DNA from: Maribacter aquivivus
GTDB lineage: Bacteria > Bacteroidota > Bacteroidia > Flavobacteriales > Flavobacteriaceae
Assembly: GCF_900142175.1 (NCBI RefSeq)
Contig: NZ_FQZX01000002.1
Location: forward strand, 124,001-188,000
Direction of reading: 5' to 3'
Length of the DNA stretch: 64,000 nt
This document shows, piece after piece, positions 6,972-16,750 of the stretch. A program made the position numbers and the translations under genes. Below the pieces are notes generated by a model, which was not told the origin of the DNA, did not search any database, and saw only the letters and a list, made by a program, of their open reading frames with translations. Position 1 is the first letter of the stretch, and each line of letters opens with the position of its first letter.

Positions 6972-8780
6972 TTATTTCTTATCCATATCAAGGTAATATT
7001 CCTGTAAAGTATAAAAAGCTTTCTTTTTCATCCCTTGCTCTGAAATAAGTCCTTTTCTGTTGAAATCATCTTGAATTCTACGTAATGGTCGTCTAGATGA
7101 ACGAAAGTCCATCAAAATCCAAGGAGAAAGACCTGCCATAAATTCTATATTTTCCATCATTTCAATGTTAGATTTAAAAAGAGCGTCTTGGTATTCTTCT
7201 GTCCATCTTTCATTCTTATCGCCATGTTTACCATATAAAGCTCCGCCACCGATTTCACTCATAATCATTGGTTTATTATATGCACTTGCCCATTTAATAC
7301 TGCTGCATGAATCTACATCGCCATAATACCATCCACAATAATTATTAATACCAATAACATCAACAACTTTACCTAATGGGTCCTCTATTAAATTACCATC
7401 ATCTCCTTTACCTTGGGTGTCCAAAGCTGCAGTTATTAATCTAGAATTATCTAAGCTACGTGCCTTTTCTGCCAAATTACTTATGAAAGACAAACGTGGT
7501 TCGCTCTCTGGTGTTTCATTCGCCATTGACCATAACACTACAGATGCTCTATTTTTATCGCGAGAAATCATTTCGGTTAATTGATTTTCCGCATTTGCAT
7601 ATGTGTCTTCATTTTCGAATTGAATAGTCCAATATACCGGTATTTCAGACCAGATTAAAAAGCCCATCTTTTCAGCTTCTTTCACCATAGCTTCGCTATG
7701 TGGGTAGTGCGCTAACCTCAAGAAATTACAACCTAGTTCTTTTGCCCAATTTAAAAGTACTTTACACTCTTCAACAGAAATTACACGACCTGTCTTAAAT
7801 GCTGCTTCTTCATGTATACTAATACCTTTTAGGAAAGTTTCTTTTCCATTTACAAGTATTTTAGAGCCATCTGTTGTTACCGTTCTAAAGCCTATATTAT
7901 CTACAACTTCATCTGTTTTGGTTTTTATAACTACCTCATAAAGTTTTGGAGAAGTTGGAGACCATAAGCTAGGTTTAGCATTGATTAGAAATGATGCTTT
8001 TCCATCATTTAATTTTGTTTTTATAGTTTTCTTAAGCTCAGGTATCTTAATGCTTACTTCGTCTCCGTTAGTTGCATTTTCTACAGCTACCCACCCTTTA
8101 ATTTTACCGGTTTCTCCTTTTTCTAATTGAACATAATAATCAGATATATGAGTTTTAGGTACGCTTATTAAGTGGACAGATCTAGTGATGCCACCATAGT
8201 TCCACCAATCTTGGTTTACTGTAGGTACATTTTCTTTTTTACGTTTATTATCAACTTTTACAACAACAAAGTTATTTCCGTCAACAAGTTTATCCGTAAC
8301 ATCAAACTGAAAAGGAGTATAGCCACCAACATGTTTGCCAATTTTTTCTCCATTCAAATAAACAATAGCCTCGTAATTTACCGCTTCAAAATATAGATAA
8401 GTTAATTCGTTGGAAGTAGGCGTATAGTCAAAGTCCTTTTTATACCAAACTGTGCCTTCATAATAATAAAGCTTGTCCATTTGTGTATTCCAATCACCTG
8501 GTACATCTAACTGTAAACTGGTATCAAAATCATACTCAATAAGGTCAGAAGGAGATTGCATTTTTGCATTCCTAAAATATCCTTTATCATATTCCTGTAA
8601 CCTATGGTTGTAAAACCCATTTTCAAGGGGATCTACAATCATATCCCATTTTCCATTTAATGAAGTCTTTTCTCTGGAATCTATATTCTGAAGAAGATTT
8701 GCATAATTAGCATCTTGTGCTGTGCTTGTTATGCTTAAAAAAATAAAGAGAATGAACGTTAAATTACTTATTCCTTTCAT
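6972..8780 (-). CDS. Secreted glycoside hydrolase family 2 protein (beta-glucuronidase-like)
   Basis: A 602-residue GH2 enzyme with a signal peptide (about 1-21, ending ITSTAQ). The N-terminal jelly-roll sugar-binding domain has WYKKDFDY and YLNGEKIGKHVGGYTPFQFDVTD; a short immunoglobulin-like domain follows (about 210-310); the TIM barrel starts near KGISIHEEA. The acid/base Glu is in WSMANETPES and the nucleophile Glu in IMSEIGGGA. The length and the LRLAHYPHSEAMVKEAEKMG segment fit beta-glucuronidase or beta-galactosidase relatives. Exact sugar unknown. It likely trims exported glycan fragments in the periplasm or at the surface. Confidence 0.9.
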   Translation of the reverse strand: MKGISNLTFILFIFLSITSTAQDANYANLLQNIDSREKTSLNGKWDMIVDPLENGFYNHRLQEYDKGYFRNAKMQSPSDLIEYDFDTSLQLDVPGDWNTQMDKLYYYEGTVWYKKDFDYTPTSNELTYLYFEAVNYEAIVYLNGEKIGKHVGGYTPFQFDVTDKLVDGNNFVVVKVDNKRKKENVPTVNQDWWNYGGITRSVHLISVPKTHISDYYVQLEKGETGKIKGWVAVENATNGDEVSIKIPELKKTIKTKLNDGKASFLINAKPSLWSPTSPKLYEVVIKTKTDEVVDNIGFRTVTTDGSKILVNGKETFLKGISIHEEAAFKTGRVISVEECKVLLNWAKELGCNFLRLAHYPHSEAMVKEAEKMGFLIWSEIPVYWTIQFENEDTYANAENQLTEMISRDKNRASVVLWSMANETPESEPRLSFISNLAEKARSLDNSRLITAALDTQGKGDDGNLIEDPLGKVVDVIGINNYCGWYYGDVDSCSSIKWASAYNKPMIMSEIGGGALYGKHGDKNERWTEEYQDALFKSNIEMMENIEFMAGLSPWILMDFRSSRRPLRRIQDDFNRKGLISEQGMKKKAFYTLQEYYLDMDKK

Positions 8781-8860
8781 GTGGTAAACCTAGTTTTAAT
8801 TTAAGCTTTCAATTTACCGTTTTATTTAAAAATGGATGCAATTATAAGTCAATCTTATTC

Positions 8861-9949
8861 TTAAATTTCTTTCAATAGAACTACTCCCTTTTTACCTGAA
8901 ATGATAATATGCCCTTTTCCGCCTTTACCATAGGTAGCTTTTATTTCTCGTAGCTTCTTACCTTTATCTTGTATTTTTGAATCTACATTCTGAAATGATT
9001 TTGGCAAACGAACCAAACCTTCTTCTAATATAGCAGAGAAACTATGTGGAAAGTTTAAAATATTTATACTCACTTCAGAAGATTCCTGTTCAATGGTAAT
9101 CTTTGAATTTGGAGAAACAACATGGTCTATCCAAAAATCTGAAATCTTCAAATTTAAATCAATGTCTTTATTTAAGTGTCGTATACGTAATTGACTGAAT
9201 TTAAGATTACCATATAGTGTACTTATATCTTTAATATCCGCTTCATCTTTATTAGCGTAATATTCTAAAGATTCAACTTGTTGTATATCTATTGTACTAC
9301 CACTACTATTTAACCTCATAGTATTAGCATGGTCTATATCTAAGCCACCATTATTTAAGTCTACGTTGGCATAGTTGATGTTCTTAGCTCTTAACTTGCC
9401 ATATTTCATGCTAATATCTGCTTTGTTCAAATTATCATTTATCCACATATCGCCATGTTGTACATCTGCTTTTAATATACCTACCCAATCTTCTATAAAT
9501 ACGTCACCAAATTTATTGACGATTTCCAACTCTACCTTTTTAGGGATATAGATTTTGTAATCTATTTGAACATTACTACGATCAAAATCAAACGGATTGG
9601 CTTTTTCAAATAAATTAGAAAAGAATCCGGTACTCTTTTCGCCAATTTCATAATTCACAGAAATGAATTTTTCACTTTGTCTTATTATTGGTTTTATACG
9701 CCCCAATAAGTCTTTAGCATTTTCTTTTTTCTTGTCGGTAACAGTAATACTAACCGTTATGGAAACCTCTTCTTTTGCCCATCCATATACATTAATATTA
9801 CCATATTTATTTTCTAAATGTAATTCCCCTGTATTATCGAAAGGGTAGGTTTTAGTGGTCTCTTTAGACACCTTTTCTTGCGCCAAAACGGTAAAGCCGA
9901 CAAAAATTGCAAGGGCGAAAAGGAACAGTTTTTTACAAAGTATATCCAT
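8861..9949 (-). CDS. Secreted adhesin-like protein (DUF4097-type beta-helix)
   Basis: About 362 residues with a signal peptide (MDILCKKLFLFALAIFVGFTVLAQ). The body is a repetitive right-handed beta-helix-like pattern with motifs such as LHLENKYGNINVYGWAKEEV and DVFIEDWVGILKADVQHGDMWINDNL, typical of the putative auto-transporter adhesin/DUF4097 group. I start at ATG 9949 because the signal peptide then begins normally; ATG 9976 would add nine residues and overlap the upstream gene more. It is the third gene of a sigma/anti-sigma/effector unit and is probably an envelope protein of that stress response. Confidence 0.75.
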   Translation of the reverse strand: MDILCKKLFLFALAIFVGFTVLAQEKVSKETTKTYPFDNTGELHLENKYGNINVYGWAKEEVSITVSITVTDKKKENAKDLLGRIKPIIRQSEKFISVNYEIGEKSTGFFSNLFEKANPFDFDRSNVQIDYKIYIPKKVELEIVNKFGDVFIEDWVGILKADVQHGDMWINDNLNKADISMKYGKLRAKNINYANVDLNNGGLDIDHANTMRLNSSGSTIDIQQVESLEYYANKDEADIKDISTLYGNLKFSQLRIRHLNKDIDLNLKISDFWIDHVVSPNSKITIEQESSEVSINILNFPHSFSAILEEGLVRLPKSFQNVDSKIQDKGKKLREIKATYGKGGKGHIIISGKKGVVLLKEI

Positions 9950-10472
9950 AATCTTCGTCTTTAATTTTAGATTCATTAAGCTGTTGTAATAGGTTTTCTA
10001 TAAGTTCTATTCGTTTTTTATAATTGCCTATTATCGCTTCAAGTACGAGCTCATTATCTAAGTTGTTCTGCATTTCAATTTTCAACTGTTGGTATTCTTT
10101 ATCTAGTTCTACCATAAAGGATAGAAATTCTTCTTTATCAGATTCTGACAATTGCTGGTTGCTTTTTACCAATTGAACTTGATATGACACCAAACCTTGG
10201 TAATGCATATCTATATCCTGCAATTCTTGGGAAACATAATTTGTTTCTGCAGTTACGCCACTATACGCAGAAACACCAATAAGACCTAAAATACCAATTA
10301 CTAAAACTATGCTAGCAGCAATACGAAACATAGGAGATTTCCAAAGCGGAATAACTTTTGGTTGGTTACTGTTTAATTCCGCTTCTATATGCGCCCACAT
10401 TTTGGCACGGTCTGCCTTTTGGTCATCAAAGACCGATTTATTTTCTCTTATATTTTTTTCAAACTGATCCAT
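9933..10472 (-). CDS. Membrane protein, probable anti-sigma factor
   Basis: A 179-residue single-pass protein: a cytoplasmic N-terminus with the segment KADRAKMWAHIEAEL, one transmembrane helix (about residues 48-68, IAASIVLVIGILGLIGVSAY), then a periplasmic helical region rich in Gln/Glu/Leu (about 75-175) that looks like a coiled coil. Its start overlaps the sigma gene stop by one base, the usual arrangement for an anti-sigma factor. No zinc-binding HxxxCxxC motif is present. Function is inferred from position and topology. Confidence 0.72.
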   Translation of the reverse strand: MDQFEKNIRENKSVFDDQKADRAKMWAHIEAELNSNQPKVIPLWKSPMFRIAASIVLVIGILGLIGVSAYSGVTAETNYVSQELQDIDMHYQGLVSYQVQLVKSNQQLSESDKEEFLSFMVELDKEYQQLKIEMQNNLDNELVLEAIIGNYKKRIELIENLLQQLNESKIKDEDYGYTL

Positions 10473-11014
10473 TATAATGTGTTTATAATTTCTACTAATT
10501 TCTTTTTTGCTCTGTGGTATTGAGATTTTGAAGTTGATGTTGTTATGCCCAATACTTCGCTTATTTCGTTATGGTCAAACCCTTCAAGTAGGTATAAGTT
10601 GATAATTTGTCTGTAACCTTGGGGAAGTTTTTCTATTCCTGTTTTTACCTTTAAAATATCTACTGCAGCAACCCTTTCATATGCTACCTCTTCGGTTAAG
10701 TGAAACTCATGATCATTTATGGTACTTAGTGGTAACCGTTTAACTTTTAAGTGATTGATACATTTATTAATTACAATTCGCTTTAACCATGCCCCAAATG
10801 TGCTTTCATATTTAAATTTATGAAGGTTTTTAAAAGCATCAATGAAACTATCTTGTACAACATCTTCTGCATCTTCCTTACAACCTAAAAACCGCATACC
10901 AATATTGTACATAGCATCAACATAAAGCTCGTACAGTTGGTACTGCGAGTTTCTGTCGCCAGACTTGCTGTTTTCAACAAGAGACTTATGTGTAAAACGT
11001 ATTTCGGTTTCCAA
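10472..11014 (-). CDS. ECF-type RNA polymerase sigma factor
   Basis: A 180-residue extracytoplasmic-function sigma-70 factor. Region 2 is visible as YELYVDAMYNIGMRFLGCKEDAEDVVQDSFIDAFKNL with the FGAWLKRIVINKCINHL segment; region 4 as LPQGYRQIINLYLLEGFDHNEISEVLGITTSTSKSQYHRAKKKL, a clear helix-turn-helix. It heads a three-gene minus-strand unit with a membrane anti-sigma candidate and an adhesin-like protein. It is divergent from the TonB receptor at 11240 with a 225-base gap. Its target promoters are unknown. Confidence 0.93.
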   Translation of the reverse strand: METEIRFTHKSLVENSKSGDRNSQYQLYELYVDAMYNIGMRFLGCKEDAEDVVQDSFIDAFKNLHKFKYESTFGAWLKRIVINKCINHLKVKRLPLSTINDHEFHLTEEVAYERVAAVDILKVKTGIEKLPQGYRQIINLYLLEGFDHNEISEVLGITTSTSKSQYHRAKKKLVEIINTL

Positions 11015-11239
11015 TTAATTAAAGAGGTTGATTGTACTCTAAATTAGGTTTCTATATAAAGACAGTTGAAAATGTTGATGGTTGCATATCACCAACAATT
11101 TTTAGAAAAATTAGCGTTATGAAGGTACAGTGATTAATGAATATCAATGTTACTTTTTTGCTAAATATTTAGATACATGCAACCTTTTAAAAATTAAGTT
11201 GTCAATTAGTGGCATTCATCAATCATTCAAATAAATAAT

Positions 11240-13648
11240 ATGACAAGAAGAAGAAAAGAGAAAGTACGATTAAGGTGGTTAAACTTAATTACCACTCTAA
11301 CTTTATTTCTAACTACTACTTTCTTAATTGCCCAAGAAAGTTATACCATTAGCGGTAAAATTACAGATATAGATAATGGAGAAACGCTTTTTGGGGCATC
11401 TGTATTTTTAGAAGGAACATCTATAGGTGTTGTTACCAATGAATATGGATTTTATTCCATTAGTGCACCTAAAGGAGAATATAGTTTGCTAATTACCTAT
11501 ATGGGGTATTCTGATATTAAGCAGGAGGTGAACCTTAACAAAAACCAACAATTCGATTTCGAAATTTCTGAGGTGTCTACCAAATTAGATGAAGTTGAAG
11601 TGGTTGCAGAAGAGTCTGAAATTGCGGTGTTAAGAAAACCAGAAATGAGTGTTCTTAAAATGAATATTGAAACCGTAAAACAGATGCCTGTTGTTCTTGG
11701 CGAAGTAGATATTTTAAAGTCGTTACAGATGTTGCCAGGTGTCACCAATAACGGAGAAGGCACCGGCGGATTTCATGTACGTGGGGGAGCGGGCGATCAA
11801 AATCTGGTTTTGTTAGATGAGGCTATTATTTACAATACATCGCACATGTTCGGGTTTTTCTCTGTATTTAATGCTGATGCTATCAAAGATGTGAAATTAT
11901 ATAAAGGCGGAATTCCTGCGCGTTATGGGGGTCGTGTTTCATCTGTGTTAGATGTGCGTCAGAAAGACGGTAATAGTAAACGGTTTGCTGCTACTGGAGG
12001 TATAGGTATAATTTCTAGTCGTTTAGCTCTTGAAGGTCCGTTATTTAAGGAAAAAGGATCCTTTTTAATTGCTGGTAGAAGCTCATATGCCAATCTATTA
12101 TTAAAAGCGGCTGGGGAAGATAATAGTGTTGGTTTTTACGACTTAAACCTAAAGACCAATTATAAGATCAATTCGAATAACAGACTTTTTCTATCTGGTT
12201 ATTTTGGAAGAGATTCTTTTGAACTAGGGGATACTTTCAGTAATTCTTACGGTAACTCTACCGGAAATCTTCGTTGGAATCATATTTTTAACGACAAGCT
12301 TTTTTCAAACCTTTCTGTTATCTATAGTAAGTACGATTATAAGTTAGGTCTTACTTTTGCTGAGTTCGACTGGGTTTCATCTATTACCAATTACAACCTT
12401 AAATATGATCTAAAATACTATTTCAGCGATAAATTTAAATTAGATTTTGGTGCAAGCGGAATATATTATGAGTTTGATCCAGGTGAGATAAAACCAACTT
12501 CTGAAACCTCGGCGGTTAATCCGTTACTGCTAAATCAAAAAAAAGCTGTCGAAAGCGGAGTCTATGTAAATGCTGAACATAAATTGACAGATAAACTTAC
12601 GGCTCAATACGGGTTGCGTTATAGTGCGTTTACTAGAATGGGTGGTCAACCAATGACGGAATATGAAAATAACCAACCAGTAGTCTATAATTCAGACTTA
12701 GGCATTTATGAGCGTGGAATGGCAGTAGGGGAGACTGTTTACGAAAATGGTGATGCCATTAAATCTTTCGGAAATATAGAACCTAGAGCTTCTTTAGCCT
12801 ATACGATTGATGATAACTCTTCTTTAAAAGCCGGTTTCTCTAGAGTGGCGCAGTACATTCATTTATTATCGAATACTTCTTCTGCAACACCTTTAGATGT
12901 ATGGGCACCAAGCGGACAGTATATAGACCCGCAATTATCTAATCAATATGCACTTGGGTATTTTCGAAACTTTAAAAACAAGGCGTATTCTATGGAAGCT
13001 GAAGTGTATTATAAGAATACCGATAATAGAATTGATTATATAGATGGTTCAGACCTTATTGGACAAAATACAATTGAAACCGAAATTTTAACTGGGGAAT
13101 CTAGAGCATACGGATTAGAGCTATTATTCCGTAAAAATGAAGGGAAATTTACAGGATGGATTGCTTACACTCTTTCCAAATCTGAACAAAGAACTCCTGG
13201 TGGTACTGCTGGCGGACTAGGTATTAACGATGGTAATTGGTATAATACTCCGTATGATAGAACTCATGATATTTCTATCTCTGGATCTTATCAATTAAAT
13301 GACAAATGGAGTTTTGGAACCAACCTTGTTTTTCAAACAGGTAGACCGGTTACATACCCTAATGGGCAATATGAGTATGAAGGTATTTCAGTGGCAAGCT
13401 ATGCCAATAGAAACTCTGATCGTTTACCTGCTTATCATCGTTTAGATCTATCAGTCAATTATAAACCGAATAAAAAACCAAATGCGAAACTAAAAGGAGA
13501 ATGGGTATTAGGTATTTACAATGCGTATAACCGTAAAAATGCGGCTTCCATTTCATTTGGTCAGAATATAGAAACAGGAGCTAATGAAGCTACTAGAACT
13601 GCAATTTTCGGTATTGTGCCTTCATTAACCTATAACTTCAAATTTTAA
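11240..13648 (+). CDS. TonB-dependent receptor with carboxypeptidase-like regulatory domain
   Basis: An 802-residue outer-membrane receptor. A signal peptide (to about residue 31, FLIAQ) is followed by a CarboxypepD_reg-like domain (about 35-115, SYTISGKITDIDNGETLFGASVFLEG), a plug (about 125-235, PGVTNNGEGTGGFHVRGGAGDQNLVLLDEA) and a 22-strand-type barrel ending in ..PSLTYNFKF with the terminal Phe used for barrel assembly. No TonB box can be fixed with certainty. It is followed 3 bases later by a DUF4249 lipoprotein gene, a common flavobacterial pairing. The substrate is unknown; no SusD partner is present, so glycan uptake is not implied. Confidence 0.92.
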   Translation: MTRRRKEKVRLRWLNLITTLTLFLTTTFLIAQESYTISGKITDIDNGETLFGASVFLEGTSIGVVTNEYGFYSISAPKGEYSLLITYMGYSDIKQEVNLNKNQQFDFEISEVSTKLDEVEVVAEESEIAVLRKPEMSVLKMNIETVKQMPVVLGEVDILKSLQMLPGVTNNGEGTGGFHVRGGAGDQNLVLLDEAIIYNTSHMFGFFSVFNADAIKDVKLYKGGIPARYGGRVSSVLDVRQKDGNSKRFAATGGIGIISSRLALEGPLFKEKGSFLIAGRSSYANLLLKAAGEDNSVGFYDLNLKTNYKINSNNRLFLSGYFGRDSFELGDTFSNSYGNSTGNLRWNHIFNDKLFSNLSVIYSKYDYKLGLTFAEFDWVSSITNYNLKYDLKYYFSDKFKLDFGASGIYYEFDPGEIKPTSETSAVNPLLLNQKKAVESGVYVNAEHKLTDKLTAQYGLRYSAFTRMGGQPMTEYENNQPVVYNSDLGIYERGMAVGETVYENGDAIKSFGNIEPRASLAYTIDDNSSLKAGFSRVAQYIHLLSNTSSATPLDVWAPSGQYIDPQLSNQYALGYFRNFKNKAYSMEAEVYYKNTDNRIDYIDGSDLIGQNTIETEILTGESRAYGLELLFRKNEGKFTGWIAYTLSKSEQRTPGGTAGGLGINDGNWYNTPYDRTHDISISGSYQLNDKWSFGTNLVFQTGRPVTYPNGQYEYEGISVASYANRNSDRLPAYHRLDLSVNYKPNKKPNAKLKGEWVLGIYNAYNRKNAASISFGQNIETGANEATRTAIFGIVPSLTYNFKF

Positions 13649-13651
13649 GAC

Positions 13652-14497
13652 ATGCAAAATTCAATAAAATTTATAGCACTTTTGTTTTTATGTACTCTAG
13701 TTTCATGTACAGATGTGATTGATGTTGATGTACAGACAGATACCATACGCTTGGTGGTAGAAGCTTCTCTAGATTGGGAAAAAGGTACTACCGGTAATGA
13801 GCAAACCATAACGTTACGTACTTCTACACCATTTTTTGATACCCAAAGTACAGATGTAGTTGGGGCACAGGTTTCTGTAACCAATGATGTTAATGGAGAA
13901 GTTTATCTGTTTACAGACCAAGCTGATGGTACTTATACTACTGATACATTTAATCCGCAATTGAACGCTAGTTATACCTTAGAAATTATTTATGACGGAC
14001 AAACATATACTGCAAATGACACTATGAATCCGGTGGCAGATATTATAGATGTATTTCAAGATACGGAAGATGGTTTTGATGATGAAACCATTGAATTGCA
14101 TATTGTTTTTAATGATTTTGAAGCGGAAGGTGATAATTACTTTTTTAAGTATGAAAGACCACAAGATCTTTTACCAATACTAGAATCAGGTGATGATGAA
14201 TTTATAAACGGTAACGAGGTAGATTGGTGGTTCGAGATAAATGAAGATGATGATGAAGAAGGAGAAATAAAACCATTAGCCCCAGGTGATGTGGTAACTA
14301 TTAATATGCACAGTATTTCTAGACCCTATTACAATTATATTGATATTGTAATTGACCAACTTGGTGGTGTCGGTATTTTTGAATCTACGCCCGTAGCAAT
14401 AAAAGGTAATTGTATTAATACCACAAACCCAGATAATTATGCACATGGCTATTTTAGGGTTACTCAGAAAAATACTGTAATCTATACAGTAGAGTAG
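13652..14497 (+). CDS. DUF4249 family lipoprotein
   Basis: A 281-residue lipoprotein: lipobox in FLCTLVSCTDVIDVDVQ, with acidic residues soon after the Cys, as in surface-exported Bacteroidetes lipoproteins. The mature part has beta-sandwich features (TIRLVVEASLDWEKG, VVGAQVSVTNDVNGEVYLF, YTLEIIYDGQTYTANDTMNPV) that match DUF4249, a family usually found next to TonB receptors with a CarboxypepD_reg domain. An acidic segment lies at about 205-212. Probably the surface partner of the receptor encoded just upstream; biochemical role unknown. Confidence 0.85.
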   Translation: MQNSIKFIALLFLCTLVSCTDVIDVDVQTDTIRLVVEASLDWEKGTTGNEQTITLRTSTPFFDTQSTDVVGAQVSVTNDVNGEVYLFTDQADGTYTTDTFNPQLNASYTLEIIYDGQTYTANDTMNPVADIIDVFQDTEDGFDDETIELHIVFNDFEAEGDNYFFKYERPQDLLPILESGDDEFINGNEVDWWFEINEDDDEEGEIKPLAPGDVVTINMHSISRPYYNYIDIVIDQLGGVGIFESTPVAIKGNCINTTNPDNYAHGYFRVTQKNTVIYTVE

Positions 14498-14517
14498 AAA
14501 TTTTTAAATGTAGTAGC

Positions 14518-14555
14518 AGAAAAGCCAAGCCCTAATAGGACTTGGCTTTTTTATT
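14518..14555. terminator. Bidirectional terminator
   Basis: AAAGCCAAG (14521-14529) pairs with CTTGGCTTT (14541-14549), with CCTAATAGG in the loop, followed by a T run. It separates the convergent DUF4249 and ThuA-like genes and has A- and T-runs on either side. Confidence 0.85.
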
Positions 14556-14586
14556 TCTAAAGCAGTCTTTCAATTTATTAATACCA

Positions 14587-15348
14587 CTATTGTTTCATTT
14601 TGCCTTTAGCCGCCCAATAGATTCCGCCGAATAGATGGTCTAAATACTTTTTATTTTGAAAAGCTTCTGGTTTATGACCAAGTGTTGTATAGAATGAGCG
14701 TCCCCCGTCGTATATTTGATACCAAGCTATAGGGTGATTTTTGCCCATACCTTCAAGGGGAATTTCATCATACCCTTTTTGGTAATCATAAGTGCTTTCG
14801 TCTACGGAAAGCAGTACTGTGATTTCATCTGATTTTAATAATTTAAAATTGTACCACTCCTCACTCCATAACCATTTTTCCGGTAGGTGCAAGTTTGAAG
14901 GGAAATTTGAATCATGATTGGTTAATATAGCTGCCTGAAACTGAGGATGATCTTTAAAAACTCCGCCTATAAGATTATCAAACCAAATATTTCTAATCTC
15001 ACTATCAGAAGTGGAATGGACTCCCACAAAGCCTTTACCATTGTGTATGTGCGCTTTTAAAACATCAAGCTGTTCATTGTTTAAATTGTCTGTATTAGCA
15101 TTTAAAAATACAACCACATCGTAAGATGGTAATTTTTTGGCAAGGTCTTCTGGGTTTTGGGTCCAATCGAATTTAAACTGTTGTTCTGCTGCCATTTTAT
15201 GGAAAGCATCTACCGCACTGGGTATGCACTCATAATGCCAAGTATCCTGCACGGTGAATAACAACACCTTAAATTGATCTTGGGCAAAAGCCATAGTGTT
15301 GAAAGTTAAAATGAGAAAACATGATAATAGTAAAATTCTGATTTTCAT
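14587..15348 (-). CDS. Secreted ThuA-like domain protein
   Basis: About 253 residues. The signal peptide MKIRILLLSCFLILTFNTMAFAQ identifies ATG 15348 as the start; the longer frame to 15447 would run into the upstream gene and bury the signal. The ThuA (trehalose-utilisation, class I amidotransferase-like) fold shows in FKVLLFTVQDTWHYECIPSAVDAFHKMA, YDVVVFLNANTDNLNNEQLDVLKAHIHNGKGFVGVHST and HPIAWYQIYDGGRSFYTTLGHKPEAF. The last motif is the family hallmark. Such proteins sit in carbohydrate-use clusters; activity is unproven. It follows the TIM-barrel gene by 25 bases. Confidence 0.87.
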   Translation of the reverse strand: MKIRILLLSCFLILTFNTMAFAQDQFKVLLFTVQDTWHYECIPSAVDAFHKMAAEQQFKFDWTQNPEDLAKKLPSYDVVVFLNANTDNLNNEQLDVLKAHIHNGKGFVGVHSTSDSEIRNIWFDNLIGGVFKDHPQFQAAILTNHDSNFPSNLHLPEKWLWSEEWYNFKLLKSDEITVLLSVDESTYDYQKGYDEIPLEGMGKNHPIAWYQIYDGGRSFYTTLGHKPEAFQNKKYLDHLFGGIYWAAKGKMKQ

Positions 15349-15373
15349 AATGTCAAGTGTTGCTGGTGAATTG

Positions 15374-16678
15374 TTATAGTATATTAAAGTATAAATAGTT
15401 CCATGCAGAATTGATGCTATACCATACTGGGTAATTAAAGGCTTCAACTTCTGCTACAGTATATTTAAGACCGGCGGTTTTTGCGTATTTAAAGTATAGT
15501 TCAAAGTCCATTTTACCACTCTGCCCTAGTTCTTTGTAATCTTTTACATGCCAGCTTATAAAACGGTTTTCATACTTTTTGAAGTAATCAACTGGGTCAA
15601 CTTTTGAAAAATGCATCCAATACAAATCGGCTTGAAAACTAACGTATTCCGGATCGGTGTTTTCTAAGAAGTAGTCATAAACTACCTTGTTCTCTATAGT
15701 CTTAAACTCATCTGAGTGATTGTGGTATGCAAATCTAATCCCTCTTTCCTTACAAAGTTTTCCAATGGCATTGTAATACTCAGCATACCTTTTTAGTTCA
15801 GAAAGGGTAGTGATTTCTTTAATTTGATTGTTAGATATGGTCAGGTATTCTACACCTGCTTGTTTATGGTCTTCTATACATTCTCGCCACCATTGCATCG
15901 CTTCTTTCCAAGCTTGACCATCATCAGAAGGGAGGTCGTAAAAGGTCATTGATCCTGTGAATTTCAGGTTGTTATCTTCTACCAATTTTTTGAAATCTAA
16001 TGGGGACAATCCATAAAAAGAGTGGTCTTTATAGACAAAGGTTTCAATATAACTATAACCCATTCTATCAAGATACTTCAAGGTCTCTTTAGGGTTTTGC
16101 TGCATTTGTTTATGTACCGACACCAGTTGAATACCAATATTTTTATCCTTTGGATTTTTCTTAATATAGCGGGTTTGCCAAAGAATTTTGTTCTGTGGGT
16201 TTACTCCCTTTAAATGAACATCGGTTTGATTTTTAAAATCAAAAGTAACCGTCATAGTTTCTTTACCTGTAAAGTCGCGATCTCTCATTATCCAATCCGT
16301 ATCGCTGGTAAACCCTCCTTTACCCAAGAACATATCACCTTGTGCACTTTTACCCAATGCAAAAATTGAATCGGTCTTTGCGTCGTAACCAATAAGTTCT
16401 GTTAAGGTATGATTGTATGTTTTGCCATCTTTATGAAATACATCAACTGACATTGCGGTATTATCTATTTTAGGATAATTGTTCATTTTTATAAGGGGTG
16501 TTTTGCCGATACTATCTGTTGTATGATCAATAGAACTGACCCAGAACCCTAAATACTGCTGTAACCTATCTGCTTGTTTTGGAATATTCGTTTGTGCGAA
16601 AACAGTACTTGTTCCTATTAAAATGAGCAGTAATATCATTTTATTGGTAAACCTTAGTATGCTTAAATTGTGAGCCAT
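15374..16678 (-). CDS. Secreted sugar phosphate isomerase/epimerase-like protein (xylose isomerase-like TIM barrel)
   Basis: A 434-residue protein in two parts. After a signal peptide (about 1-29, ...STVFAQ), residues 30-175 form a lipocalin-like or DUF-type beta domain of unknown role. Residues 180-434 form an AP-endonuclease-2/xylose-isomerase-like barrel: GIQLVSVHKQM, YIETFVYKDH, metal-ligand-like segments VEYLTISN, FAYHNHSDEF, VSFQADLYWMH, ISWHVKDYK and VAEVEAF. Family members isomerise or epimerise sugars and polyols. Being exported is notable. It lies between ThuA-like and SMP-30-like secreted genes, which supports a shared carbohydrate role. Confidence 0.85.
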   Translation of the reverse strand: MAHNLSILRFTNKMILLLILIGTSTVFAQTNIPKQADRLQQYLGFWVSSIDHTTDSIGKTPLIKMNNYPKIDNTAMSVDVFHKDGKTYNHTLTELIGYDAKTDSIFALGKSAQGDMFLGKGGFTSDTDWIMRDRDFTGKETMTVTFDFKNQTDVHLKGVNPQNKILWQTRYIKKNPKDKNIGIQLVSVHKQMQQNPKETLKYLDRMGYSYIETFVYKDHSFYGLSPLDFKKLVEDNNLKFTGSMTFYDLPSDDGQAWKEAMQWWRECIEDHKQAGVEYLTISNNQIKEITTLSELKRYAEYYNAIGKLCKERGIRFAYHNHSDEFKTIENKVVYDYFLENTDPEYVSFQADLYWMHFSKVDPVDYFKKYENRFISWHVKDYKELGQSGKMDFELYFKYAKTAGLKYTVAEVEAFNYPVWYSINSAWNYLYFNIL

Positions 16679-16750
16679 TCTTTGATATTTATTTTAGTAA
16701 AATATAAGTTCTATAGCCATGAAGACCTATTTGAACTAGGATCTTGTTAA

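Noticed and set aside
13645-13884. 79-codon minus-strand frame over the start of the DUF4249 gene
   Set aside because: It lies wholly inside a convincing lipoprotein gene and has no recognisable protein features.
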